34,178 bases of DNA from Anaerolineales bacterium (lineage in GTDB: Bacteria; Chloroflexota; Anaerolineae; Anaerolineales; DRMV01), in the NCBI GenBank assembly GCA_027053355.1, contig JALUDX010000135.1, positions 1-34,178 on the forward strand, in the 5' to 3' direction. The number at the start of each line of letters is the position of its first letter. Position 1 is the stretch's first letter. The notes beneath the pieces are model-generated. The model was not told the DNA's origin and did no database searches. It saw nothing but the letters and a program-made list of their open reading frames with translations. Both the position numbers and the translations under genes were made by a program. Positions 19,304 to 27,469 of this stretch are shown piece after piece.

Positions 19304-19365
19304 CTTCTCCTGGGGGAAAGAGGGAGCAACTGTTCGGCTTTTTAGGTCGCCAATCTGGGTTTTCT

Positions 19366-19533
19366 GGTAACTACCTGCCCTGCGCCGAAAACGAGGCTGA
19401 CAAGCAATTTCGTCTTCGCTCAGGGCGGCGGCTCAGCCCCCTCTCCTCTCCCAATGGGAGCGGAGAGGGGGCGCGCAGCAGGGGTAAAGTGAGGGCGAAA
19501 AGCCACTGCAGCGCTTCTGGGTAGGTAATTACG
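19366..19533. repeat. MITE/REP-like intergenic element with a nested hairpin
   Basis: Imperfect terminal inverted repeats GGTAACTACCTGCCC (19366-19380) / GGGTAGGTAATTACG (19519-19533), 12/15 complementary; internal hairpin GCCCCCTCTCCtCTCCCAATGGGAGcGGAGAGGGGGC at 19436-19472. Confidence 0.5.
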
Positions 19534-19565
19534 TTTTCTGTGGTTTCCCTGCCCAGGCTGAGCGG

Positions 19566-20210
19566 TCACCCGTCGGCGAGGGGGAACCACATCCGGCAGC
19601 GCCAGGCTGCAGCCTCGGTTCGTCCTTCTTCCCAACGGCCTTGCAGGCAATCTGCGAGGGCCTGCATTTCGGCTGCGCCCAACGCGGCGCGCGGTTGGTC
19701 AGGCAATTGCCCTTCCGCAACCAGGCCGATGATTTCCACCCCCGCTTCGACAAACCGCAGGCGCAACTGCGCTTCGCGCTCCGGCGCGGCCTCACGCAGG
19801 CGGGTAAGGATTTCTTCCGCAGCCCAGAAAAGTGCCCGCCGCCGCACCAGGGACAAATCGGCGGCAGGCAACGCGCTTTCCACGAGCACCTTGGTCTTTT
19901 GTCCATAAACCTCTTCGGTTTTTCGGGCCAACAAGGCAAGAGCGGCTTCCAGGCCGTCCTCTTCCAATACCGCGGGGTAAAGGAGATAGAGCAGGTAGCG
20001 AATCTCTGTCGAGGCCTGGTGCGCTAAATGCTCGAGGGCAGTTACTTCGGCTAACCCCTCTTTGAGGGAACGTTGGCAAAGCCGCCGCGCAATGCCCGCC
20101 CGCATGGCCAGTGCGGCCACGGTCTGCGTTAGCCCGTCGTGGAGGGCACGCGCCAATTTCGCGCGCGCCGCCATCTCCAGTCGCAGCGTGCAGGGCGCAG
20201 GTTCACCCAT
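19566..20210 (-). CDS. Stand-alone HisKA_3 (NarL-type histidine kinase) protein with degenerate ATPase region
   Basis: AARAKLARALHDGLTQTVAALAMRAGIARRL and STEIRYLLYLLYPAVLEEDGLEAAL match a HisKA_3 DHp domain; the C-terminal half lacks recognisable N, G1 and G2 boxes. Confidence 0.75.
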   Translation of the reverse strand: MGEPAPCTLRLEMAARAKLARALHDGLTQTVAALAMRAGIARRLCQRSLKEGLAEVTALEHLAHQASTEIRYLLYLLYPAVLEEDGLEAALALLARKTEEVYGQKTKVLVESALPAADLSLVRRRALFWAAEEILTRLREAAPEREAQLRLRFVEAGVEIIGLVAEGQLPDQPRAALGAAEMQALADCLQGRWEEGRTEAAAWRCRMWFPLADG

Positions 20211-21999
20211 TTTCCACCACCGGCATGAAAGCGAATTGGGTCACATCCACCAATCCCTTATCCGAAAGGCGCAGTTCGGGGATGACGACCAGCGCCATCA
20301 GCGCGAGTTGCATGTTGGGGTTCTTGATGCGGCAGCCGCAGGTGCGGAAGCCTTCCAGCACGGTGGCAGCCTTTTTCGCCACCACTTCGGCGCGCTCGGT
20401 GGACATCAGCCCCGCGATGGGCAGTTCCACCAAGCCGATGACCTGGCCGTCTTTCACCACTACCTGCCCGCCGCCCACCTCGGCGAGTTTGTTGGCCGCG
20501 ACGGCCATGCTTTCTTCGTCGGTGCCGACCACCAGCATGTGATGGCAGTCGTGCGCCACGGTGGAGGCCACCGCGCACTTGCCGCGGAAGCCAAAGCCGT
20601 GCACCAGGCCTACCTGCACCGTGCCCGTGGCGTGGTGGCGCTCTACCACCGCGGCTTTGGCAAGGCCCAGGTCGGCGTTGGGCTTCACTTCGCCGTCGGT
20701 GACGGGCACTTCCATCACCAGGTGCTTGGTGGGCGCTTGCCCTTCAATGATGCCGATGACGTGCGCCTTCGCCGTGCCGCTGGCTTTGGGCGCGGGCAGG
20801 CGGAAGTCGTTGGCGGTGAGGGGGCGCTTCAGGTGCACCGAGTTGCGCGCCCATTCGGGGTAAGGGTAGGTGGGCAGGTGGATCAGCAGGCTGCCGTCTT
20901 CGGCAATCAGGCGGCCTTTGGCAAATACCTTGTGCGCGTGGAAGTCGGCGATGTCGGGCACCAGCAGGATGTCGGCCCAGCGGCCCGGGGCAATCATGCC
21001 GATTTCGCGGCTGAGGCCGAAGTGCTCGGCGGTGTTGATGGTCATCATCTGGATGGCGGTCAGCGGCGGCAGCCCCTGGCTGACCGCGTGGCGCAGCACC
21101 CTGTCCATGTGTCCTTCGTTGACCAGGGTTTCGGCATGGCTGTCGTCGGTGCAGAGCAAAAAGCGGCGGGAATCCAGCCCCATTTCGGTAATGGCCTTGA
21201 CCTGCGGGGCGACATCCAGCCAGCCGGAGCCGTAGCGCAGCATGGCCTTCATCCCCTGGCGGACGCGGGCCACCGCGTCTTCCAGGCGGGTGCCTTCGTG
21301 GTCGTCTTCGGGGCCGCCGGCCACATAGCCGTGGAAGGGCAGGCCCAGGTCGGGGCTGGCGTAGTGCCCGCCGATGGTCTTGCCCGCGGCCGCGGTTTCG
21401 GCCATTTCCCGCAGCATTTTTTCGTCGCCGTTGAATACGCCGGGGAAGTTCATCATCTCGCCCAGGCCGATGATGCCTTCCCATTGCATGGCTTCGGCCA
21501 CGTCTTCGGGGGTGATGGTGCCGCCGGGGGTTTCCAGCCCTGGGGCCGAGGGCACGCACGAGGGCACCTGCACCCACACGTGGATGGGCTGCTGGCGGGC
21601 TTCGTCCACCATCAGGCGCACGCCCTTCAGGCCGAAGACGTTGGCGATTTCGTGGGGGTCAACGAACATGCCCGTGGTGCCGTGGGGGGCGACGGCGCGC
21701 ACGAATTCCGTCACCGTGACCATGCCCGATTCCACGTGCATGTGGCCGTCTAACAGGCCGGGCACTAAGTACATGCCTTGGGCGTCCACCACGGTGGTGT
21801 GTTCGCCGATGGTGTGGGAGGCGTCGGCGCCCACGAAGGCAATACGGCCATCGGCCACCGCGACGTCGGTGTGCGGGATGATTTCGCCGCTCTGCACGCT
21901 CACCCACTTGCCGTTACGGATGACCAGATCCGCGGGTTCGCGCCCCATGGCGACGGCGATGAGTTTTTGGCGGGTTCGATACCAGGCTTTGGCGTCCAT
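20203..21999 (-). CDS. ade: Adenine deaminase
   Basis: ADLVIRNGKWVSVQSGEI, LVPGLLDGHMHVESGMVTVTEFVRAVAPHGTTGMFVDPHEIANVFG, GHYASPDLGLPFHGYVAGGPEDDHEGT, FLLCTDDSHAETLVNEGHMDRVLRHAVSQGL, DCHHMLVVGTDEESMAVAANKLAEVGGG. Confidence 0.94.
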   Translation of the reverse strand: MDAKAWYRTRQKLIAVAMGREPADLVIRNGKWVSVQSGEIIPHTDVAVADGRIAFVGADASHTIGEHTTVVDAQGMYLVPGLLDGHMHVESGMVTVTEFVRAVAPHGTTGMFVDPHEIANVFGLKGVRLMVDEARQQPIHVWVQVPSCVPSAPGLETPGGTITPEDVAEAMQWEGIIGLGEMMNFPGVFNGDEKMLREMAETAAAGKTIGGHYASPDLGLPFHGYVAGGPEDDHEGTRLEDAVARVRQGMKAMLRYGSGWLDVAPQVKAITEMGLDSRRFLLCTDDSHAETLVNEGHMDRVLRHAVSQGLPPLTAIQMMTINTAEHFGLSREIGMIAPGRWADILLVPDIADFHAHKVFAKGRLIAEDGSLLIHLPTYPYPEWARNSVHLKRPLTANDFRLPAPKASGTAKAHVIGIIEGQAPTKHLVMEVPVTDGEVKPNADLGLAKAAVVERHHATGTVQVGLVHGFGFRGKCAVASTVAHDCHHMLVVGTDEESMAVAANKLAEVGGGQVVVKDGQVIGLVELPIAGLMSTERAEVVAKKAATVLEGFRTCGCRIKNPNMQLALMALVVIPELRLSDKGLVDVTQFAFMPVVENG

Positions 22000-22020
22000 G
22001 AAAACCTCCGTGTGATAAGG

Positions 22021-22084
22021 GAACCGCAGATTTTTTCACAGATTACGCAGATTTTTTCTGCGAAATCTGCGTAATCTGCGGTTT
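22021..22084. repeat. Palindromic interspersed repeat (CACAGATTACGCAGATT family)
   Basis: CAGATTACGCAGATTT (22039-22054) and AAATCTGCGTAATCTG (22063-22078): 16-bp perfect stem with 8-nt loop. Confidence 0.8.
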
Positions 22085-22139
22085 ACAGAAACATCTCCGC
22101 GAAAAGGAAAACCGCGGCGAGTTGCTGCCGCGGCGGGGT

Positions 22140-22826
22140 TCAGCGCTTGACCACCATGGCCATCGCGTTGGCGAGTTCGATGACCTGGGGCACGAGGCCG
22201 GCTTCCTCGAAGGCGCGGCGCACCCCGGGGAACTGGTAATCGTGGGTCATCAACACCCCGCCGGGGCTGAGGCGGGGGTAAAAGAAGGCGATGCCGTCCT
22301 TGGTGCTCTGATAGAGGTCGACGTCCAGGAACACAAAGGCAAAGTTTTCCTCGGCTACCGGCGCGGCGGTTTCGGGGAACCAGCCGGGGTGGAAGTGCAG
22401 GTTGGGGTAGTCGGCTAAGTAGTGCTGCACGGCTTCTAACGAGGCGGCGAACATGCCCTTGCGGAAAAAGCCTTCGTCGTGGGCGGAAGCATCGGGCAGC
22501 CCGGCAAAGGTGTCGAAAATATGCAAAGGCTTGTCGCCCTTGGCCTCGGCAATCAGTTTGGTGCTCCCCCCGCGGTAGACGCCCACTTCCGCGTAAGCGC
22601 CTTCCACCGTGCGCTGGGCGCGCGCCACAGCGTAGAGGGCGAAAGCCTCCGCGGTGGTGATGCGCATGTCGCTTTCCCGGCACACCTGCTTGATGAGCGC
22701 CATCACTTCGGGATCCTTGTAGCCGTTGTACACCGGGCGTTCCCAGGCGCACAGGGCGCGGTGCAGCCACTTGCGGAAGGCGTCGGATTTGCTCAGGGCG
22801 GTGTAAATCCACGACTGGGTGCTCAT
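22140..22826 (-). CDS. TylF/MycF-family class I SAM-dependent methyltransferase
   Basis: GAYAEVGVYRGGSTKLIAEAKGDKPLHIFDTFAGLPDAS, FAFVFLDVDLYQSTKDGIAFFYPRLSPGGVLMTHDYQFPGVRRAF. Confidence 0.85.
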   Translation of the reverse strand: MSTQSWIYTALSKSDAFRKWLHRALCAWERPVYNGYKDPEVMALIKQVCRESDMRITTAEAFALYAVARAQRTVEGAYAEVGVYRGGSTKLIAEAKGDKPLHIFDTFAGLPDASAHDEGFFRKGMFAASLEAVQHYLADYPNLHFHPGWFPETAAPVAEENFAFVFLDVDLYQSTKDGIAFFYPRLSPGGVLMTHDYQFPGVRRAFEEAGLVPQVIELANAMAMVVKR

Positions 22827-22853
22827 GAGGCAACACTTCACAGGAAAGAAGCA

Positions 22854-22945
22854 CACAGAAGGCACAGAGAATTCACAGAAGGCACAGAAAAGTCAAAATT
22901 TTTCTTTCTGTGTTTTCTGTACTCATCTGTGCAATCTGTGTTTTT
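22854..22945. repeat. CACAGAAGGCACAGA direct repeats plus TCTGTG arms
   Basis: CACAGAAGGCACAGA at 22854-22868 and 22874-22888, followed by TTTCTGTGTTTTCTGT and ATCTGTGCAATCTGTG in inverse orientation. Confidence 0.7.
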
Positions 22946-22950
22946 GATCT

Positions 22951-24333
22951 TTACCCGGCGATGCGGCGGGCGGCTTGGTTGTGGGCTTCAATCAGCGCGG
23001 GCAAATCTACGGTGGTGAGTTGGCCCTCTTTCACCACGAATTTGCCGCCCACCACGGTGTAATCGGCTCGCACGGGAGCGCAGAAGACGAGCGCCGCCAC
23101 CGGGTCGTGCAGCGCGCCGGCGTAGTCTAAGCGGTTGAGATTGACGGCGAAGAAATCGGCGGCTTTGCCCGGGGCGAGTTGGCCGATGTCGTCGCGCCCC
23201 AGCACGCGCGCGCCGCCGCGGGTTGCCATTTCCAGCGCCTGCCGGGCGGTCAGCAGCGGCGGAGCGCCCGAGCCGCTGCGCGAAAAGCCCAGCACACCGG
23301 AACGCACCCGCGCCAACAGCATCGCCATGCGGGTTTCTTCCAGCAGGTGCGAGCCATCGTTGCTCGCCGAGCCGTCCACGCCCAAGCCCACCGGCACGCC
23401 CGCCATCAGCATTTCGTAAATTGGCGCAATGCCGGAGCCCAACCGCATGTTGGAAGCCGGGCAATGCGCCACGCCCACCCCGTGCTCCGCATAAAGGGCG
23501 ATTTCTTCATCGTTCACATGGATGCTGTGGGCGAACCACACATCGGGGCCGATCCAGCCCAGTTCTTCCATGTAAGCCACCGGCTTCTTGCCGAATTTCT
23601 CCAGGCAGAAAATTTCCTCGTCCTCGGTTTCGGCAAGGTGGGTGTGCAGGCGCACGCCGTATTCGCGGGCGAGTTTGGCGCTTTCCCGCATCAGGTCGGC
23701 GGTGACGCTGAAGGGCGAGCACGGTGCGAGCACAATTTGCAGGAACGAGCCGGGCTTAGGGTCGTGGTATTGCTCAATCAGCCGCTGGGAATCTTTGAGG
23801 ATGAAATCTTCGTCTTCCACCACGCTGTCGGGCGGCAGGCCGCCCTTGCTCTCGCCGAGGCTCATGGAGCCGCGCGAGGCGTGCAGCCGCAGGCCGACTT
23901 CCTGAGCGGCTTCTATTTCGTCATCCAGCCGCGCGCCGTTGGGGTAGAGATACCAGTGGTCAAAGGCGGTGGTGCAGCCGGAAAGCGCCAGTTCGGAAAG
24001 TGCGGTTTTGGTGGCAATGCGGAATTCGGGCGGGGTGATGCGCGCCCAAATCGGGTAAAGGGTGGTCAGCCAGTGGAAGAGGTTGGCGTTTTGGGCGGCG
24101 GGGATGACGCGGGTGAGGGTCTGGTAGAAGTGGTGGTGGGTGTTGACCAGGCCGGGCAGCACGATGTACCCGCTCAGGTCAAGGATTTCGTCGGCGGTAG
24201 AAGGCAGTTCGGCCGTGAGGCCTACTTGTTCGATGAAGCCATCGCGGATGAACATGCCGCCGTTGGGAATTTCCCGGCGGGCATCGTCCATTGTCACTAA
24301 AACTTCGGCGTTGCGGATGAGGAGGGTGGGCAT
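22951..24333 (-). CDS. Amidohydrolase, 8-oxoguanine deaminase-like
   Basis: LPGLVNTHHHFYQTLTR, SRGSMSLGESKGGLPPDSVVEDEDFIL, LAPCSPFSVTADLMRESAKLAREYGVRLHTHLAETEDEEIFCLEKFG, VAHCPASNMRLGSGIAPIYEMLMAGVPVGLGVDGSASNDGSHLLEE. Confidence 0.85.
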   Translation of the reverse strand: MPTLLIRNAEVLVTMDDARREIPNGGMFIRDGFIEQVGLTAELPSTADEILDLSGYIVLPGLVNTHHHFYQTLTRVIPAAQNANLFHWLTTLYPIWARITPPEFRIATKTALSELALSGCTTAFDHWYLYPNGARLDDEIEAAQEVGLRLHASRGSMSLGESKGGLPPDSVVEDEDFILKDSQRLIEQYHDPKPGSFLQIVLAPCSPFSVTADLMRESAKLAREYGVRLHTHLAETEDEEIFCLEKFGKKPVAYMEELGWIGPDVWFAHSIHVNDEEIALYAEHGVGVAHCPASNMRLGSGIAPIYEMLMAGVPVGLGVDGSASNDGSHLLEETRMAMLLARVRSGVLGFSRSGSGAPPLLTARQALEMATRGGARVLGRDDIGQLAPGKAADFFAVNLNRLDYAGALHDPVAALVFCAPVRADYTVVGGKFVVKEGQLTTVDLPALIEAHNQAARRIAG

Positions 24334-24419
24334 GGGGAATTTTTTTTGGGGGGGTGGTCAATTGGTGGGTTGGTTACTTGGTCGGATGCGTGGTGGCTGA
24401 ACCAGAACACGACCGAGTT

Positions 24420-24846
24420 TTATTTCTCGTGTGCTTGCTCCAAAACAGCATCAATCACTCGCTGACTGATGCTAAATCCTTTCTCTCGTAATTGCGCTAA
24501 TTCAGGGCGAAGCATCTCATTGCTCCAGTTTGCGACGGCCTTTCTTTTCATCCATGAGCACCCAATCGGCCTGGAGTTCTCGCGCCAGAACGATGGTTTC
24601 TGCTTCTCCCAAATCAAGTTCATCAAGTAGGACTTCAACCGCCAAGCGGTCTCGCACTTCCTTCACCTTGATCCATGTCGCGGCTGACACTTCTTGTTTG
24701 GCTCCGCCTTTTTCGCGCCCGAACACCACGGCTTCGTCATACACCGCTTGGGGAATGTAAACCTCTCGGAAAATTTTCCGGAGTAACTCAAAGCGGCCTA
24801 TGGAGGCTAACCCAATCAGCGGTGTTGTGTTCGAGACCACAATCAT
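24420..24846 (-). pseudogene. DUF3368 (PIN-like toxin) gene split by a frameshift with apparent internal deletion
   Basis: ORF 24517-24846 has MIVVSNTTPLIGLASIGRFELLRKIF...DLGEAETIVLARELQADWVLMDEKKGRRKLEQ*, while the usual C-terminal helix LRPELAQLREKGFSISQRVIDAVLEQA lies in another frame within 24420-24638. Confidence 0.7.
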
Positions 24847-24852
24847 CGCGGC

Positions 24853-25128
24853 TCACTCGTCCAATTTCATCTTCTCGACCGCGGCGAATTCGTCTTCCAA
24901 CTCTTGCGGGGCATAGTCTATGTACGCAATTCCCCGTTTTCGGAGCAGGGCCAAAAACGCTGTGCGGGAAATTCCAAGCAATTTTGCCGCTTTGCCTGAT
25001 GAAATTTGGCCGTCTGTGAACAACGACAACACCACCCATTCCCGCACATTATCCTGGATGCGTGCCTGGTCATACCCGAAACGCAGCAAATCGGGAGGTA
25101 ACTTTACTTCGAAGACTACGTCTGCCAT
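24853..25128 (-). CDS. UPF0175 family protein (antitoxin-like)
   Basis: MADVVFEVKLPPDLLRFGYDQARIQDNVREWVVLSLFTDGQISSGKAAKLLGISRTAFLALLRKRGIAYIDYAPQELEDEF; located 6 nt upstream of the DUF3368 start. Confidence 0.88.
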   Translation of the reverse strand: MADVVFEVKLPPDLLRFGYDQARIQDNVREWVVLSLFTDGQISSGKAAKLLGISRTAFLALLRKRGIAYIDYAPQELEDEFAAVEKMKLDE

Positions 25129-25309
25129 GGCGTTTTCCTTTTTGCATCCAAAGGCTTTTCCTCTACTTACCTTCAATTGTACCGCAAAAGCGGGTGCGGC
25201 GTGGTAAGATTGGGCGTTGTCGCGCCGCAGGGTGGCCGGACGGCTGCCCTTTGCTCACCCAACGACTTGACTGCCCGGCAACGCGACCCCCGCCTGCCCG
25301 GAGGCCTCC

Positions 25310-27469
25310 ATGCTTTCGTTCTACGACGACAGCCACCGTCCCAACCACTTCAGCCTGCCCCGCCGCATCAACCGCCTTGGCGAACTGGCCTACAACCTCT
25401 GGTGGACGTGGCATCCGCGCGCCCAGCGCCTTTTCCGCCATATTGACGATTCGCTGTGGGAGGAAACTTATCACAACCCCGTGCGCTTCCTCAAACAAGT
25501 GCCGCGCGCCCGCCTGAACGCGGTGGCTGCAGACAAGCACTTCCTCAGCCGCTACGACGCGGTGATGCACGCCTACGACCGCTACCTCAACACCGCCGAA
25601 ACCTGGTTCCGCCGCGAATACCCCGACACGCAGGGCACCATTGCTTATTTTTCCACCGAGTTCGGCTTGCACGAAACCCTGCCCATCTACGCCGGCGGCC
25701 TGGGCGTGCTTTCGGGCGACCACCTCAAGGAAGCCAGCGACCTCGGTCTCCCGTTGGTGGCTGTGGGCTTTTTTTACACCCACGGCTATTTCACCCAGCG
25801 CCTCAGCGACGACGGCTGGCAGGAAGCCCTGCCCGTCAACCTGCGCTACGACGACCTGCCCATCATCCCGCTTTACGATGCCGAGGGCAAGCCGCTGACC
25901 GTTTCGGTAGAACTGCCCGGCCGCGAGGTGCAGGTGCGGCTGTGGACGATTCAGGTCGGCCGCGTGCCGTTGGTGCTGCTGGATAGCGATGTGGAAGGCA
26001 ATTCCGCCGACGACCGCGCGCTCACGGCCCGCCTCTACAGCAGCGAATTGGACTTGCGCATTTCGCAGGAAATCATTTTGGGCATTGGCGGCGTGCGCGC
26101 CCTGCGGAAACTGGGCTGTGCGCCGCGCGTCTGGCACATGAACGAGGGGCATTCGGCGTTTATGACGTTGGAGCGCATCCGCGAATTGGTCGCGCAGGGT
26201 GTCTCCTTTGAGGAAGCCGCCGAGCAGGTCGCCCGCAGCAGCGTGTTCACCACCCACACGCCCGTGCCCGCAGGCAACGACGAATTCCCCACCTGGCTGG
26301 TGGAACGCTACTTTGCCCGCCTGTGGCCGGAACTTGGCCTCACCCGCGAGCAGTTTTTGGATTTGGCGCGCCGCGAGCACCCCTGGGGCGAGACTTTTTC
26401 CATGCCCATCCTTGCCCTGCGCTTAGCCGAATACCGCAACGGCGTTTCGGAACTGCATGGCCGCGTTGCCCGCAAGATGTGGCACTTCCTCTGGCCTGAC
26501 CGCAAGGAAGACGATGTGCCCATCACCCATATCACCAACGGCGTACACGTGGATACCTGGCTTGCCCGCCGCCTTGCTCTGCTCTTTGACCGCTATTTGG
26601 GCGCGAACTGGCGGGAGCACATGGACGACCCCGAAATTTGGGAGCAGGTTGACCGCATCCCCGACGGCGAACTGTGGACGGTGCGCCGCCACCTGAAGCG
26701 CAAACTGGTGGCTTACCTGCGCGAGCGCGCCCGCAAAATGTGGCTGGAACTGCGGGTGCATCCGGTGCAGGTGATTGCCGCGGGCGTGCTCCTTGACCCA
26801 TACGCGCTGACCATCGGCTTCGCCCGCCGCTTTGCCACCTACAAGCGCGCCAACTTGGTGCTGAGCGATTTTGAGCGCCTGCTCAGCCTGCTCAACCGCC
26901 CCAACATGCCGGTGCAGATCATCTTTGCGGGCAAGGCCCACCCAGCCGATGAGCCGGGCAAGCGCCTGATTCAGGAGGTCTACCGTAAGGTCAAACTGGC
27001 GGAAAACGGCGGGCGTCTGGTGTTCGTGGAAGATTACGACATGAACCTCGCCCGCTACTTGGTGCAGGGCGTGGATGTGTGGCTGAACACGCCCCGCCGC
27101 CCCAACGAGGCTTCGGGCACTTCGGGCATGAAGGCTGCCATCAACGGCGTGCTCAACTTTTCGGTGCTGGACGGCTGGTGGCGGGAAGGCTACAACGGGC
27201 GCAACGGCTGGGCCATTGGTGACGAAACCGATTACGACGACCCCGCCGCGCAGGACGCCGCGGACGCCGAAAGCCTGTATGCCGTGCTGGAAAACGAAAT
27301 CATCCCGCTTTACTACAAGCGCCGCGCCTCCGACGGTCTGCCCGCGGCGTGGCTGGAGCGCGTGCGGGAATCCCTCCGCACGGTCACGCCGCAGTTTAGC
27401 ACTCGGCGCATGGTGAAGGAATACATGCGCGCCCTCTATGCCCCCGCCATGGGGGAAGATGCCGGCTGA
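25310..27469 (+). CDS. glgP: Alpha-glucan (glycogen) phosphorylase
   Basis: IAYFSTEFGLHETLPIYAGGLGVLSGDHLKEASDLGLPLVAVGFFY, WHMNEGHSAF, HTPVPAGNDEF, ITNGVHVDTWLA, FARRFATYKRANL, IIFAGKAHPADEPGK, NTPRRPNEASGTSGMKAAINGVLNFSVLDGWW. Confidence 0.94.
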   Translation: MLSFYDDSHRPNHFSLPRRINRLGELAYNLWWTWHPRAQRLFRHIDDSLWEETYHNPVRFLKQVPRARLNAVAADKHFLSRYDAVMHAYDRYLNTAETWFRREYPDTQGTIAYFSTEFGLHETLPIYAGGLGVLSGDHLKEASDLGLPLVAVGFFYTHGYFTQRLSDDGWQEALPVNLRYDDLPIIPLYDAEGKPLTVSVELPGREVQVRLWTIQVGRVPLVLLDSDVEGNSADDRALTARLYSSELDLRISQEIILGIGGVRALRKLGCAPRVWHMNEGHSAFMTLERIRELVAQGVSFEEAAEQVARSSVFTTHTPVPAGNDEFPTWLVERYFARLWPELGLTREQFLDLARREHPWGETFSMPILALRLAEYRNGVSELHGRVARKMWHFLWPDRKEDDVPITHITNGVHVDTWLARRLALLFDRYLGANWREHMDDPEIWEQVDRIPDGELWTVRRHLKRKLVAYLRERARKMWLELRVHPVQVIAAGVLLDPYALTIGFARRFATYKRANLVLSDFERLLSLLNRPNMPVQIIFAGKAHPADEPGKRLIQEVYRKVKLAENGGRLVFVEDYDMNLARYLVQGVDVWLNTPRRPNEASGTSGMKAAINGVLNFSVLDGWWREGYNGRNGWAIGDETDYDDPAAQDAADAESLYAVLENEIIPLYYKRRASDGLPAAWLERVRESLRTVTPQFSTRRMVKEYMRALYAPAMGEDAG

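Noticed and set aside
20062-21753. 563-aa plus-strand ORF opposite adenine deaminase
   Set aside because: Antisense shadow of a strongly supported adenine deaminase.
24340-24354. T8G7 homopolymer tract beside the 8-oxoguanine-deaminase-like gene as a phase-variation switch
   Set aside because: It lies upstream of the start codon and outside a frame; with no promoter evidence it is as likely a sequencing-sensitive tract.
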